64,000 bases of DNA from the NCBI RefSeq assembly GCF_017874475.1, contig NZ_JAGGLO010000003.1:62001-126000 (forward strand), read 5' to 3'. Both the position numbers and the translations under genes were made by a program. The DNA is from Anaerococcus degeneri. Lineage in GTDB: Bacteria > Bacillota > Clostridia > Tissierellales > Peptoniphilaceae. The notes beneath the pieces were generated by a model. That model saw nothing but the letters and a program-made list of their open reading frames with translations. It was not told the DNA's origin and made no database searches. Positions 51,950 to 60,968 of this stretch are shown piece by piece; position 1 is the stretch's first letter, and each line of letters begins with the position of its first letter.

Positions 51950-52155
51950 AATTGATTATTTATTTAAAAAATATAAATAGGGTCAATTTATAATTATAGA
52001 CCTAAATTTTAATAAATATATATGAAGCCTAACTCCTATTGGAAAAACATCTTTAAAAATCTTATATTAGATTTATTTTTAAGATTTTTTCTCTTTGTAG
52101 AGCTTAATTCCAACTAGGAATAAACTTTTATAAAAATTGTTAAAGTTTATATTTT

Positions 52156-53622
52156 TTAATTAGCTAAAATATTATATCCTATTAGTGTAGCCCCTATTCC
52201 TGATAGCACAACCATTAATATTCCAATTCTTATAATCAAATTAGAATCCGAATTATCGTCAGCATGCAACATAGCTATAGGAGCAAATGAAGATGGCAAT
52301 ACATATGCTAAAGATCCACACATAGTTGTTGTTATGCATAAGGCCTGTGGACTAAGGCTAGGTGAAACCATAGCTATGCTTGCAGCAACCCCTGTCATTA
52401 TTGTAATTGTTGATACATTAGATGAAAAATTTGTTAAGGTACATGTTCCTAATGCAAACAAAAGTACAACAAGCATTGTTGATGAATTATCTATTATTGG
52501 TCTAAGCTTAAGAATTACAAAATCATTTAGGCCTACACCTTCATTAGATACTGCACTCCCCAATAATACTCCTATCGATATAAAAAATATTGTTGCCCAT
52601 GGAATTTTCTTATTCATCTCTCCTTTTAAATCTATTAGAGGCTCATTATCTATCCTTATAAAAGCCAGCAAAATAACAGATAAGAAGGCCCAGAAGGTTA
52701 TGGAGTATTTTTTAAACATCATGAGGATTTGATTGTCTTTTGGCAGTAATATTTGTAAAATACCTGGCAGAACCCAAAACAAAACAGTTATAAAAAATAT
52801 ACTTGCTATTGTTTTTTCTCTTAATTGCATAGGTTTTATATCTTCCGAAAACTTGTCAACATCTAAATCTTTCGCTTTTTCAACATCTGGTTTTATTATA
52901 AACCTGATTATCGCAAAAAGTGAAGCTAGTAATATTAGTGTTGTAGGAACTGCATAGACCATATACTCAAATAAACTTATCTCCATCTGTGTAGTTTGTT
53001 CAAATATACCAATACCCAAAATTGCTAAGGGATGGGAAATAGGTGTTGCGGCTCCTCCTAAGATTACGGAAAAAATTGATCCAAGTACTAAGGTGTTGGA
53101 AAATTTACTTTTTTCCTCATATCCAATTTTATTGATTATTTCATTGGAAAATGCTAAGAAGAAAGCTGTCGCAGGAACTTGGTCCATAAAACATCCTACC
53201 AAATAGCATATTCCAAAATATACAAACATGAAGGACCAAGGACTTTTTCTGGAAATCTTCATAGTAAGAATTTTGCTAGTAAGCCTAGCGGTAAATCCAG
53301 ACTCATTCAAAGCATTTGTCATTATCATGCTTGCTACAACGAAAGCAAATATCCAATTACCTAAAGATCCTTGTATAACTTCATTTAAACTCATTACCCC
53401 TGTCATGGACAACAAAAGAAAGCTAAGAAAAACCGGCCAAATTGTATCTACTATTGAAAGTAATAAAACCGTTCCTATGAAAACTCCTATAACTTTCATC
53501 CCCATTGATGTGATTGGCTCAACAGGAGGTAATATCCAAAATATAAATATTACTAAAAGGCAAATAAAAGTTTTTACTAAATATTTTATATCCCATTTAA
53601 AACTTTCTTTTTTATTAATCAT
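52156..53622 (-). CDS. SLC13/DASS family carboxylate transporter
   Basis: A 488-residue membrane protein. SLC13/DASS features: paired helical repeats with re-entrant segments FAFVVASMIMTNALNESGF and LGSIFSVILGGAATPISHPLAI, and the C-terminal counterparts TCTLTNFSSNVSTITIMTGVAASI and CGSLAYVLPSSFAPIAMLHADD. The substrate is probably a short-chain or keto-carboxylate, because it follows CoA-transferase and thiolase genes. It takes the place that AtoE has in the E. coli ato operon, but is from a different family. About 9 bases after the thiolase gene. Confidence 0.85.
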   Translation of the reverse strand: MINKKESFKWDIKYLVKTFICLLVIFIFWILPPVEPITSMGMKVIGVFIGTVLLLSIVDTIWPVFLSFLLLSMTGVMSLNEVIQGSLGNWIFAFVVASMIMTNALNESGFTARLTSKILTMKISRKSPWSFMFVYFGICYLVGCFMDQVPATAFFLAFSNEIINKIGYEEKSKFSNTLVLGSIFSVILGGAATPISHPLAILGIGIFEQTTQMEISLFEYMVYAVPTTLILLASLFAIIRFIIKPDVEKAKDLDVDKFSEDIKPMQLREKTIASIFFITVLFWVLPGILQILLPKDNQILMMFKKYSITFWAFLSVILLAFIRIDNEPLIDLKGEMNKKIPWATIFFISIGVLLGSAVSNEGVGLNDFVILKLRPIIDNSSTMLVVLLFALGTCTLTNFSSNVSTITIMTGVAASIAMVSPSLSPQALCITTTMCGSLAYVLPSSFAPIAMLHADDNSDSNLIIRIGILMVVLSGIGATLIGYNILAN

Positions 53623-53630
53623 AATATCAC

Positions 53631-54875
53631 CTATTTTTTGTAATTACCATTTTCTAGTAATAATGCTATACCTTGTCCTCCTCCTATACAAGCACTCACA
53701 ACTGCATATCTTAAGTTTGGATTTTCTTTAAATTCATATAAGGCTGTTGTTATAATTCTAGCACCTGTCATTCCTAATGGATGTCCTAAAGCTACCGCTC
53801 CACCATGTATATTGAAATTGTTTTTATAGTAATCGCTATCTAAATATATCTCTAATTCTTTTAAACATCCTAATGTTTGACCAGAAAAAGCTTCATTTAT
53901 TTCAAGCATTCCAATATCTTGTTTTAAATCTAAATTGTTTCTTTTTAGAAGGTTATTTATTGCTGGTACTGGACCCATCCCCATGTAGGCTGGATCTACG
54001 CCAGCAATTTCATAGTCGACTAATTTTCCCATTACCTCTAATCCATGCTCTTTTGCATAAGATAAGGTTGTTAAAATTTCGAAAGCTGCCCCATCGTTAA
54101 GGCCAGAAGCGTTTCCTGCAGTCACTGTGCCATCTTTTTCAAACACAGGTCTAAGTTTTGCAAGTTTTTCTAAAGTTGTATCAGGCTTAGGATGTCCATC
54201 CTTGTCTACAATATGAGTTTCTTTTCTGGATTTAACTTCTACTGGTACAATCTCTTTGGCAAATCTTCCAGACTCCATAGCTTTCTTGGATTTCATTTGA
54301 CTTTCATAAGCAAACAAGTCTTGATCTTCTCTTGAAATTTCATACTTTCTTACTACATTTTCGGCAGTATTACCCATATGATTAATCCCAGAATTTGCTC
54401 CAGACGCTGTTCTATGGCCTTCATCATTTGCGTCAATTAATCTTGAATCTCCCATCCTAAAGCCTTTAAATCTAGCTTCTTCTGGCAACATATATGGTGC
54501 CCTAGATAAAGATTCAGCTCCGCCTACAGCAATTACCTTTTTATTGCCTCTTAATAATTCTAATGCACCAGATACAGCCGATTGCATACCAGAACCACAA
54601 ATCCTGTTTACTGTCATACCTGTCGCTTCGAATTTAACCCCTGCGTCTATTCCTATTATATTACCCAAATTATTTGTTGTTTGTGAACCTGTAACATGAC
54701 CAACTATAACTTCATCAATATCAGTAATATCTATATTAGCCCTTTTTACTGCCTCTTTTAGGGCGATTACGCCTAGTTCTTGCACTTTAACAGTTTTTAA
54801 ATCTCCTAAATAAGCTCCAACTGGTGTTCTGGCTGCGCCTACAAATACTACTTCATCTTTTAAAAATTCTAACAT
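53631..54875 (-). CDS. atoB: acetyl-CoA acetyltransferase (thiolase)
   Basis: Interconverts 2 acetyl-CoA and acetoacetyl-CoA + CoA. 414 residues, slightly longer than the usual 390. Catalytic Cys93 in NRICGSGMQSA. Other motifs are GGAESLSRAPYMLP, EINEAFSGQTLGCLKEL (usual NEAFA), ALGHPLGMTGARI (His) and SACIGGGQG (second Cys). SD is aaggag. It follows the CoA-transferase genes, so acetoacetate taken up can be activated and split to acetyl-CoA, or the reverse. thlA is an equally valid name. Confidence 0.95.
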   Translation of the reverse strand: MLEFLKDEVVFVGAARTPVGAYLGDLKTVKVQELGVIALKEAVKRANIDITDIDEVIVGHVTGSQTTNNLGNIIGIDAGVKFEATGMTVNRICGSGMQSAVSGALELLRGNKKVIAVGGAESLSRAPYMLPEEARFKGFRMGDSRLIDANDEGHRTASGANSGINHMGNTAENVVRKYEISREDQDLFAYESQMKSKKAMESGRFAKEIVPVEVKSRKETHIVDKDGHPKPDTTLEKLAKLRPVFEKDGTVTAGNASGLNDGAAFEILTTLSYAKEHGLEVMGKLVDYEIAGVDPAYMGMGPVPAINNLLKRNNLDLKQDIGMLEINEAFSGQTLGCLKELEIYLDSDYYKNNFNIHGGAVALGHPLGMTGARIITTALYEFKENPNLRYAVVSACIGGGQGIALLLENGNYKK

Positions 54876-54886
54876 TATTATTCTCC

Positions 54887-55564
54887 TTAGTCTACTATCA
54901 TTTCTTCTAAATTATCGCTGATTACTACATCAGCTTCGACTTCACTAATTATTTCTTCTACTGAAAAATTTGGATTATAAGCGGTTAACAAAAGCTTTCC
55001 ATTATCAACATTAAACACAGCTTTTTCTGTTACAATCATTGTCGCAGCTTTTTGTGCTGTAAGTGGCAGTTTACATTCTTTTAAAATTTTTGCCCTACCA
55101 TTATTAGTGTGGTAGCTTGCTATAATAACTTCTTTTGCACCAATACATAGGTCCATAGCTCCCCCCATACCCACGACTAACTTGCCTGGTATAGTGTAAT
55201 TGGCTATATTCCCATATTGATCTACTTCCATAGTTCCCAATACAGTAGCCGCCAAGTGTCCACCTCTAATAATCCCAAATGAAATTGATGAGTCAAAGAA
55301 GGAAGCACCTTTTTTGTATTTTGTTGGAAATCCTGATGAACTTATAACGCCAGGAATATAGGCTGGATCATCGTATCCAATATCACCTATGGCTCCAATC
55401 ATTCCATTTTCAGAATGAATATTTATATTTTGTTCATCCGTTACAAATTTTGATACTAGTGTAGGAAGACCAACTCCTAGGTTTACATAAGAATTATTTT
55501 TTAATCTAACAGCAATATTTTTTGCAATAATTTCTTTCATTTCTTGCTTACTTAATTCCATCAT
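54887..55564 (-). CDS. atoA: acetate/acetoacetate CoA-transferase subunit B
   Basis: 225-residue beta subunit. YVNLGVGLPTLVSKFV at the N-terminus and the active-site Glu (E52) in NIHSENGMIGAIG. LVVGMGGAMDLCIGAKEVIIA and YNPNFSVEEI are family features. It transfers CoA from acyl-CoA to acetoacetate or acetate. It overlaps subunit A by 17 bases. Equivalent to CtfB. Confidence 0.95.
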   Translation of the reverse strand: MMELSKQEMKEIIAKNIAVRLKNNSYVNLGVGLPTLVSKFVTDEQNINIHSENGMIGAIGDIGYDDPAYIPGVISSSGFPTKYKKGASFFDSSISFGIIRGGHLAATVLGTMEVDQYGNIANYTIPGKLVVGMGGAMDLCIGAKEVIIASYHTNNGRAKILKECKLPLTAQKAATMIVTEKAVFNVDNGKLLLTAYNPNFSVEEIISEVEADVVISDNLEEMIVD

Positions 55565-56231
55565 CTCCGCCCCCTTTTACAATATAATCAATAAAGATTC
55601 CTGGGATTTTGACATCATTAGGCTCAATTTCTCCATTTTCAACTATTTCATCAGCCTGCACAATAGTTATATCAGCAGCTGTTGTCATCATTGCTGAGTG
55701 AGAAGTTGCTGAACCAAAAAATATCACATTCCCCATTTTATCTGCTTTTCTAGCCCTAACTATACAAACATCAGCTCTTAGAGGTTTTTCAAGTAGGTAA
55801 TCTTTACCATCCACATTTATAATTTCCTTACCTTCTGCTATATCAGTACCTATCCCTGTAGGTGTTAGAACCCCACCTAAACCAAAACCGCCTGCGCGAA
55901 TTCTCTCAACAAGAGTACCTTGAGGAACAAACTCAACCTCAATTTCTCCTTTATTAAACTGATCAACCGTAAATTTATTCATTCCGATGTGGGAAACGAT
56001 TGCCTTTTTGATGCAATGATTTGGTGTTAGTATCCCAACATGTTCGCCTGGTATATTTAGATCTCCCGTATCATTGCAAATCAAAGTCAAATCTTTTATC
56101 CCCTCTTTTACTATTCCTTGGATAATTTCATTTGGTGCTTCAGACCCAGCAAATCCACCTATCATAAGGGTTGAACCAGATTTAATCATAGAAACAGCTT
56201 CATTCATAGAAATAATTTTGCTACCATCCAT
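55548..56231 (-). CDS. atoD: acetate/acetoacetate CoA-transferase subunit A
   Basis: 227-residue alpha subunit with LMIGGFAGSEAPNEIIQGIVKEG (CoA-transferase family I site), NHCIKKAIVSHIGMN, VEFVPQGTLVERIRAGGFGLGGVLTPTGIGTDI, and DVCIVRARKADKMGNV. First gene of the ato-like operon, with SD aaggagg. Divergent from a LysR-type gene 131 bp away. Equivalent to CtfA. Confidence 0.95.
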   Translation of the reverse strand: MDGSKIISMNEAVSMIKSGSTLMIGGFAGSEAPNEIIQGIVKEGIKDLTLICNDTGDLNIPGEHVGILTPNHCIKKAIVSHIGMNKFTVDQFNKGEIEVEFVPQGTLVERIRAGGFGLGGVLTPTGIGTDIAEGKEIINVDGKDYLLEKPLRADVCIVRARKADKMGNVIFFGSATSHSAMMTTAADITIVQADEIVENGEIEPNDVKIPGIFIDYIVKGGGDDGIK

Positions 56232-56319
56232 ATAAGTAACCTCCTTCTTATAAAATTATTATTTTCTTTTTGATATAATAATTGTATAATGTATGGTAAA
56301 ATAAAACCACGATATAATA

Positions 56320-56336
56320 GTTATGAAAACCATAAC
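56320..56336. promoter_or_regulatory. LysR-type operator candidate between atoD and the lysR gene
   Basis: A GTTATG-AAAAC-CATAAC dyad, with a weaker GGT..ACC dyad close by at about 56295-56308. LysR-type sites are T-N11-A dyads in divergent promoters, which fits this position. Confidence 0.45.
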
Positions 56337-56362
56337 CTAGCTTTATGCAAAAGGAGGTATAA

Positions 56363-57271
56363 ATGGATATTAACCAAATGAAATACATAATATGTATAGC
56401 TGAAAATAATTTTAATATCACTAAGGCTGCTGATAAGCTATATGTAAGTCAGCCAGCTCTTAGCAAAACAATAAAGACTCTTGAGGAAAATTTAGGCATA
56501 GATATCTTCAAACGTAAAAAAGGTAGACTGGTTGATTTTAGTGATATTGGAAAAATACTATATCAAAATGCCTTAGAAATTATAGACCTTGAAAATAAAA
56601 TTCAAAAATCAATACTAGAATACAAGAAGAAATCAAAATCTTACATATCTATTGGGATACTCTCAGTATTTATGCCTATTGTATATAAGCAAATAAACTC
56701 TATACTTAATAAGTACTTCCAAGACGAAGATCTTATGATAGATATAGTTGAATACAATTATTGGGACCTTATAAAAAAATTTGAAGATGGACAAATTGAT
56801 ATTATTATAACTATAAGTACTTTTTAAGAAAATGAAAATATTATCAATAAAAATATTGTAAATAGTTCTTATGTGGCAATATACGATAAAAATAAATATG
56901 AATTTGATGATAAAATAAAATACTCAGACTTAAACAATAAAAACCTCATATATCCGTCTACCCTAAGCAAATCAAAGTTATTGATAGATGAAATGCTTGA
57001 TAAGTCAGAAGTAGTCAGCAAAAGAAAAATCCATCTTATGGATCCCCACGCTGTATTAGAGACTTTGCTAAATACAGAATTTATTGCAATTTTGCCAGAA
57101 TTTTTTTATACTTTACTCTATCAAAAATATGGACAATCATTAAAAACAAGTAATTTCACAAATCCAATATCTTGGCAAATGGATATAAGTGCAAATAAAG
57201 AAAATATTAAATCAAATGAAAAATTTAATAATATTTTTAATGAACTTTACAGAAATTTAAAAACCTTGTAA
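56363..57271 (+). pseudogene. LysR family regulator interrupted by one in-frame stop
   Basis: Two pieces read as one frame: 56363-56827 and 56828-57271, joined across a single TAA at 56825-56827. The total of 303 codons including both stops is the normal LysR length. The first part holds the winged HTH (MDINQMKYIICIAENNFNITKAADKLYVSQPALSKTIKTLEENLG, across 56363-56500). The second part carries the rest of the effector domain (ENENIINKNIV...SYVAIYDKNKYEF, then HLMDPHAVLETLLNTEFIAILPEFFY). The break falls early in the effector domain, so a 154-residue product would bind DNA but not sense ligand. Divergent from the ato-like operon. Confidence 0.88.
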
Positions 57272-57350
57272 GCATCCTGCTTATTAAATTAAAACAGTGC
57301 ATTTTCATAATTTTGATTTGATTAGTTGAAAATAATAATACTAGCTTGAC

Positions 57351-57551
57351 AAAAAAGGTCTGTTGCAAAATGAATAAATCGTCCCCATATCATCATAGGA
57401 TCTCCATGAGCCGACGGACTATTTTCTCGTGAAGTTTCGCCTCCATTAGCCGGCGGGTCACATGTGGCATGTCTGCAATAAGAGGCATACTATGAGAGAG
57501 CCCTATGATGATGGGACGATAATTATTCACAATTTGTAAAACACCCTTTTT
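57351..57551. repeat. long palindromic element, copy 2 (MITE/REP-like, bidirectional terminator)
   Basis: A-run, left arm GGTCTGTTGCAAAATGAATA (57357-57376) continuing to CGTCCC, an inner unit CTCCATGAGCCGAC repeated as CTCCATTAGCCGGC, then a right arm reading GGGACGAT..ATTCACAATTTGTAAAACACC and a T-run to 57551. About 35 bp longer than copy 1 and with a duplicated core. Also between convergent genes (lysR remnant and glsA). Confidence 0.85.
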
Positions 57552-57554
57552 TTC

Positions 57555-58487
57555 TTACCTTATAAAAATATTCAAATCCAATTCATAAGAAAGAATCTTA
57601 AGTAATTCCATGCCCCTTACGGAATTTCCTGTTTTATCTAGTCTTGGTGAATATACTCCTATGCCGCATAGGCCTGGGACTATGCCGAGTATTGCCCCAC
57701 TTACTCCTGATTTTGATGGGATGCCTACGTCCATTAGGTAGCGGCCGGAGTTTTCGTACATACCGCAAGATGACATTTGGCTTACTATGATAGATACTAT
57801 TGATTCTGGGATTAAATCCCTGGTTTCATAAAGACCAAAACCTTTATTGGCAAGTACTGCCCCGAAGTGGGAGAGGTCCACGACATTTGTTCCTATGGAA
57901 CAAGATCTTATATAAAGGTCCAAAATCTCATTTGGATCTTCATTAAAAATATCCTTTGATTTTAGATAATAGGCTATGGCCTTGTTTCTGTCAGATGTTT
58001 CCATCTCTGACTTATAAATATCTTCCATAAGCCTTGCCTTATCTGTCCCTGAAATCATCTTATAAAAATCAAGTATCCTCTGAAATTTATCTTCCGCATC
58101 CCTTCCCCTTATCATAGAGGAAGTTGTGATTGCACCTGCATTTATAAATGGATTTGCTGGTTTATCTGTAATTGGCACAAGTGAATTAAACTCAAACTTG
58201 GTTGGCTCGCTGCCGACCTTTGAATAAACTTCTCCTATGGTATTATCGTGGAGGGCAACTAGGAGGTCCAAGATTTTAGAAATCGACTGGATTGAAAATT
58301 CTTTGTCAATCTCTCCATAGCTGTAGGTATCCCCAGTTGTAGATGTGATGGCAAGGGCAAAAGTCTCAGGGTCCACATTTAACAATTCAGGTATATAAGA
58401 AGCCACTTCACCTTGGCCAATAAATTTTTCACTCTTAACAATAGATTGCCTAATTCTCCTATCAATTTCATTTCTATCAAAAAACAT
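57555..58487 (-). CDS. glsA: glutaminase
   Basis: Hydrolyses L-glutamine to glutamate and ammonia. 310 residues, the usual length. The serine-dependent beta-lactamase-like fold has the S-x-x-K motif in IQSISKILDLL, the asparagine and substrate-site motif NPFINAGAITTSSMIRG, and VSGAILGIVPGLCGIGVYSPRLDKTGNSVRGMEL near the C-terminus. SD aggag. It ends at the palindromic element, which supplies its terminator. Confidence 0.96.
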   Translation of the reverse strand: MFFDRNEIDRRIRQSIVKSEKFIGQGEVASYIPELLNVDPETFALAITSTTGDTYSYGEIDKEFSIQSISKILDLLVALHDNTIGEVYSKVGSEPTKFEFNSLVPITDKPANPFINAGAITTSSMIRGRDAEDKFQRILDFYKMISGTDKARLMEDIYKSEMETSDRNKAIAYYLKSKDIFNEDPNEILDLYIRSCSIGTNVVDLSHFGAVLANKGFGLYETRDLIPESIVSIIVSQMSSCGMYENSGRYLMDVGIPSKSGVSGAILGIVPGLCGIGVYSPRLDKTGNSVRGMELLKILSYELDLNIFIR

Positions 58488-58572
58488 AAAGTCACTCTCC
58501 TAAATAATTATCACTTACTATTATCCTACTCTATTTTCAATTTATATTAATTTACTTAAGATTGCTATATTA

Positions 58573-60163
58573 TCACAAATACTTATCATTCTCATTCATA
58601 TCTATAACTAAATCAAACTTATCTTTGTAATCACCTATATCATGGCTTACATAAATAAAAGTTAAGTCTTTATCATTTAAAAAGTAATTTAATATATAGT
58701 TTCTTAAATCTTTCTGAACTTGGTTTAGACCTTCGTCAATAACTAATATCTGCTTGTCCCTTACAAGTGCCCTTAATAAGGCAATTCTTTGTTTTTCTCC
58801 TCCTGAAAGAGATTGAGATGTTTGATCTGTTTTTGAAATTTCATCATAGTGGACTAAGTCAAAATACTCTTTAAAATCGTTAAAATCTATTGGAGAATAA
58901 AGACAAATGTTATTTTCAGGACTCATATTAAAAATATATTGATTTTGGTTAATTATTGAAAAATAATTGCTCAGATACATATAATCCAAATCTTTTATAC
59001 TATATCCATTAAAATATACCTCTCCCTCAAAATCTTTAATATTGCCTGTCAAAATTCTCAAAAGTGTGGATTTTCCACTACCATTATTTCCCTTTATCAA
59101 TACTTTATCAGCCTTATTTATTTTAATATCTCTTAAATTGATATTTAAATTGTCAGGATAGGAAAACTTAAGATTTTCAATTTCTATATTATTAAAATCC
59201 TCAGCATTATTTAATTTTTTTATCTCTTTAACTTTTTCTATTTTTTTGCCATATCTTTTATCTATTGTCTTATAAGCCACTCTACCTGAATTTAGAGTAT
59301 TTATAGAAGTAATCAACCTGATTAATGGGCTTATAATTATATCAGAAAACTGTATAGCCGCTATGAAGGCGCCGACAGTCATCTTGCTATTATATATAGA
59401 CATGGATCCATAGGCTATAAGAATAAATAAACCCATGTATGAAACAAGGCCTATACATATCTCTAGAAGACTTTCAAACTTTCCTAATTTCATTTCTGAC
59501 CATAATTTTTTACTCAAACTCTTATTTACTTCATTCTTGAAAGCGGATGTTGCTAGCATATTCTTTATTACATTTATACCTAAAGTGTAATCTAATACCT
59601 TGCTATTGAAATATTTGTTAAACTCAATATTATTAGTCTTGTATTCTTCAATCTTATTCCTAAAAAAATAAGGTATTAATAAAGTCATTATATTAGGCGC
59701 TAGAATTAATACAATGAGCACAAAGTCTAAATTAATTATGGCAAAACTATAGATGAAAATATTAATCAAAAGAATTATTATGTCTAATTTATTAATGTAA
59801 TAATCATTAATAAAATCTTCAATATTTGTATTAATATCAACATTTATACTTGCTAAAATAGTCGTGGTTTTTCACTAATGATTCGTCACTGTCCACATAG
59901 TCTATAATTTGACTTATCATAAGTTTTTTTATACTTACTTGTAATTTTATCATGAATATTTTAATGCCATATTCAGATAAAATAATTCCTATGATAGCTA
60001 GACCGTATAAAAGTATATAGGTTTTTATTGTTGAAAAGTTTTTATAATTATCTATTATATTTTTTATCAAATATGGCTGAATAGAAGCTACAACAGCTAA
60101 AAAGATTGATAAAATAATATAAATAAGTGAAATTAGTTTAGTTTTTCTATTTTTATAAGTCAT
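58573..60163 (-). pseudogene. ABC exporter (membrane plus ATPase half-transporter), frameshifted
   Basis: The first 108 codons (59837-60163) and 398 codons (58573-59769) come from one gene. The joined length of 1591 bases is 530 codons plus one base, so a single-base insertion breaks the frame, near 59848 (SKYKC then stop; the other frame continues NVDINTNIEDFINDYYINKL). N-terminal ABC_membrane helices, then an ATPase with GNNGSGKST, SLSGGEKQRIALLRAL, and VIDEGLNQVQ in place of the usual DEATSALD. H-loop YVSHD. Possible peptide/bacteriocin-type exporter. It may be real decay or a sequencing error. Confidence 0.85.
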
Positions 60164-60323
60164 AATTCCTCTGCTTGTCTATTTGTAAATTGCTATCAAG
60201 CTGTCATGGAGTATTTTACAAAAGGTTAATATATTTAGCTACTCCTATTAATGTACTTTATGAGGATAAATGATACAATATTGGGTATAAATTATAGGAA
60301 ATAAATCATGAAAGGAGCTTTTT

Positions 60324-60914
60324 ATGAGAATTATTGATATATTAGAAAATGAGGCTTGGGTTAGGTCTTATCCATTTATAGATGACTTTGTAAAATCAGA
60401 CTACTTTGAGATCTTGAAGGATTCTTACAAGAGATTAAATACCCATATCCTTTTTGATTCCCATATTCACGGCCAGGACCACATTGAAAGGGTGATTTTC
60501 TTTGCCCATCTTTTGGCTTTCCATTATAAACTTGACCAGAGGGATACAGATGTCCTAAGAAATGCTGCTAGTCTTCACGATACAAAAAGGGTCAACGATG
60601 GTTGGGATACAGAACACGGTCACAGGGCTGCCTTAGAATCAATTTCTTATTCCTATGCAGATAAGGCTGACGATAGGGTTATCCAAGCTGTTATTGCTGC
60701 ACATTCTACAGATGATAAAATAATGGATGAGACAATTAGGGAATTTATAAAAGATACTGACGACTTTGAAAGGACAAAGAGACTTGCCAAGCTTTTTAAA
60801 GATGCAGATGGACTTGATAGGGTAAGGATTAACCACCTTGACCCGGCTTATTTGAGAAATGACTTTTCAAAGGACTTGGTTGACTTTGCCTATGACCTAT
60901 ATGACCGCTTTTAG
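60324..60914 (+). CDS. HD-domain phosphohydrolase
   Basis: A 196-residue cytoplasmic protein with the metal-dependent HD motifs: H in HIHGQDHIERVIFFAHLLA, HD in AASLHDTKRVNDGWDTEHGHRAA and D in AKLFKDADGLDRVRI. Similar small HD proteins act on nucleotides, but the substrate here is unknown. SD is aaggag. The gene has 160 bp of upstream sequence without a confident promoter. Confidence 0.88.
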   Translation: MRIIDILENEAWVRSYPFIDDFVKSDYFEILKDSYKRLNTHILFDSHIHGQDHIERVIFFAHLLAFHYKLDQRDTDVLRNAASLHDTKRVNDGWDTEHGHRAALESISYSYADKADDRVIQAVIAAHSTDDKIMDETIREFIKDTDDFERTKRLAKLFKDADGLDRVRINHLDPAYLRNDFSKDLVDFAYDLYDRF

Positions 60915-60917
60915 CTA

Positions 60918-60946
60918 TTGACTTTTTCTCCAAAAAATTATAAAAT
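60918..60946 (+). promoter_or_regulatory. promoter of the NlpC/P60 gene
   Basis: TTGACT (60918-60923), 17-bp spacer, TAAAAT (60941-60946), 22 bases before the ATG. It excludes a longer reading of the gene that would start at the TTG of the -35 box. Confidence 0.75.
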
Positions 60947-60968
60947 TGTAGTGTATAAGGAGAATTAT

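Noticed and set aside
60918-60968. Longer NlpC/P60 start at 60918
   Set aside because: The TTG there is part of the -35 box; the ATG at 60969 has a proper SD and signal peptide.
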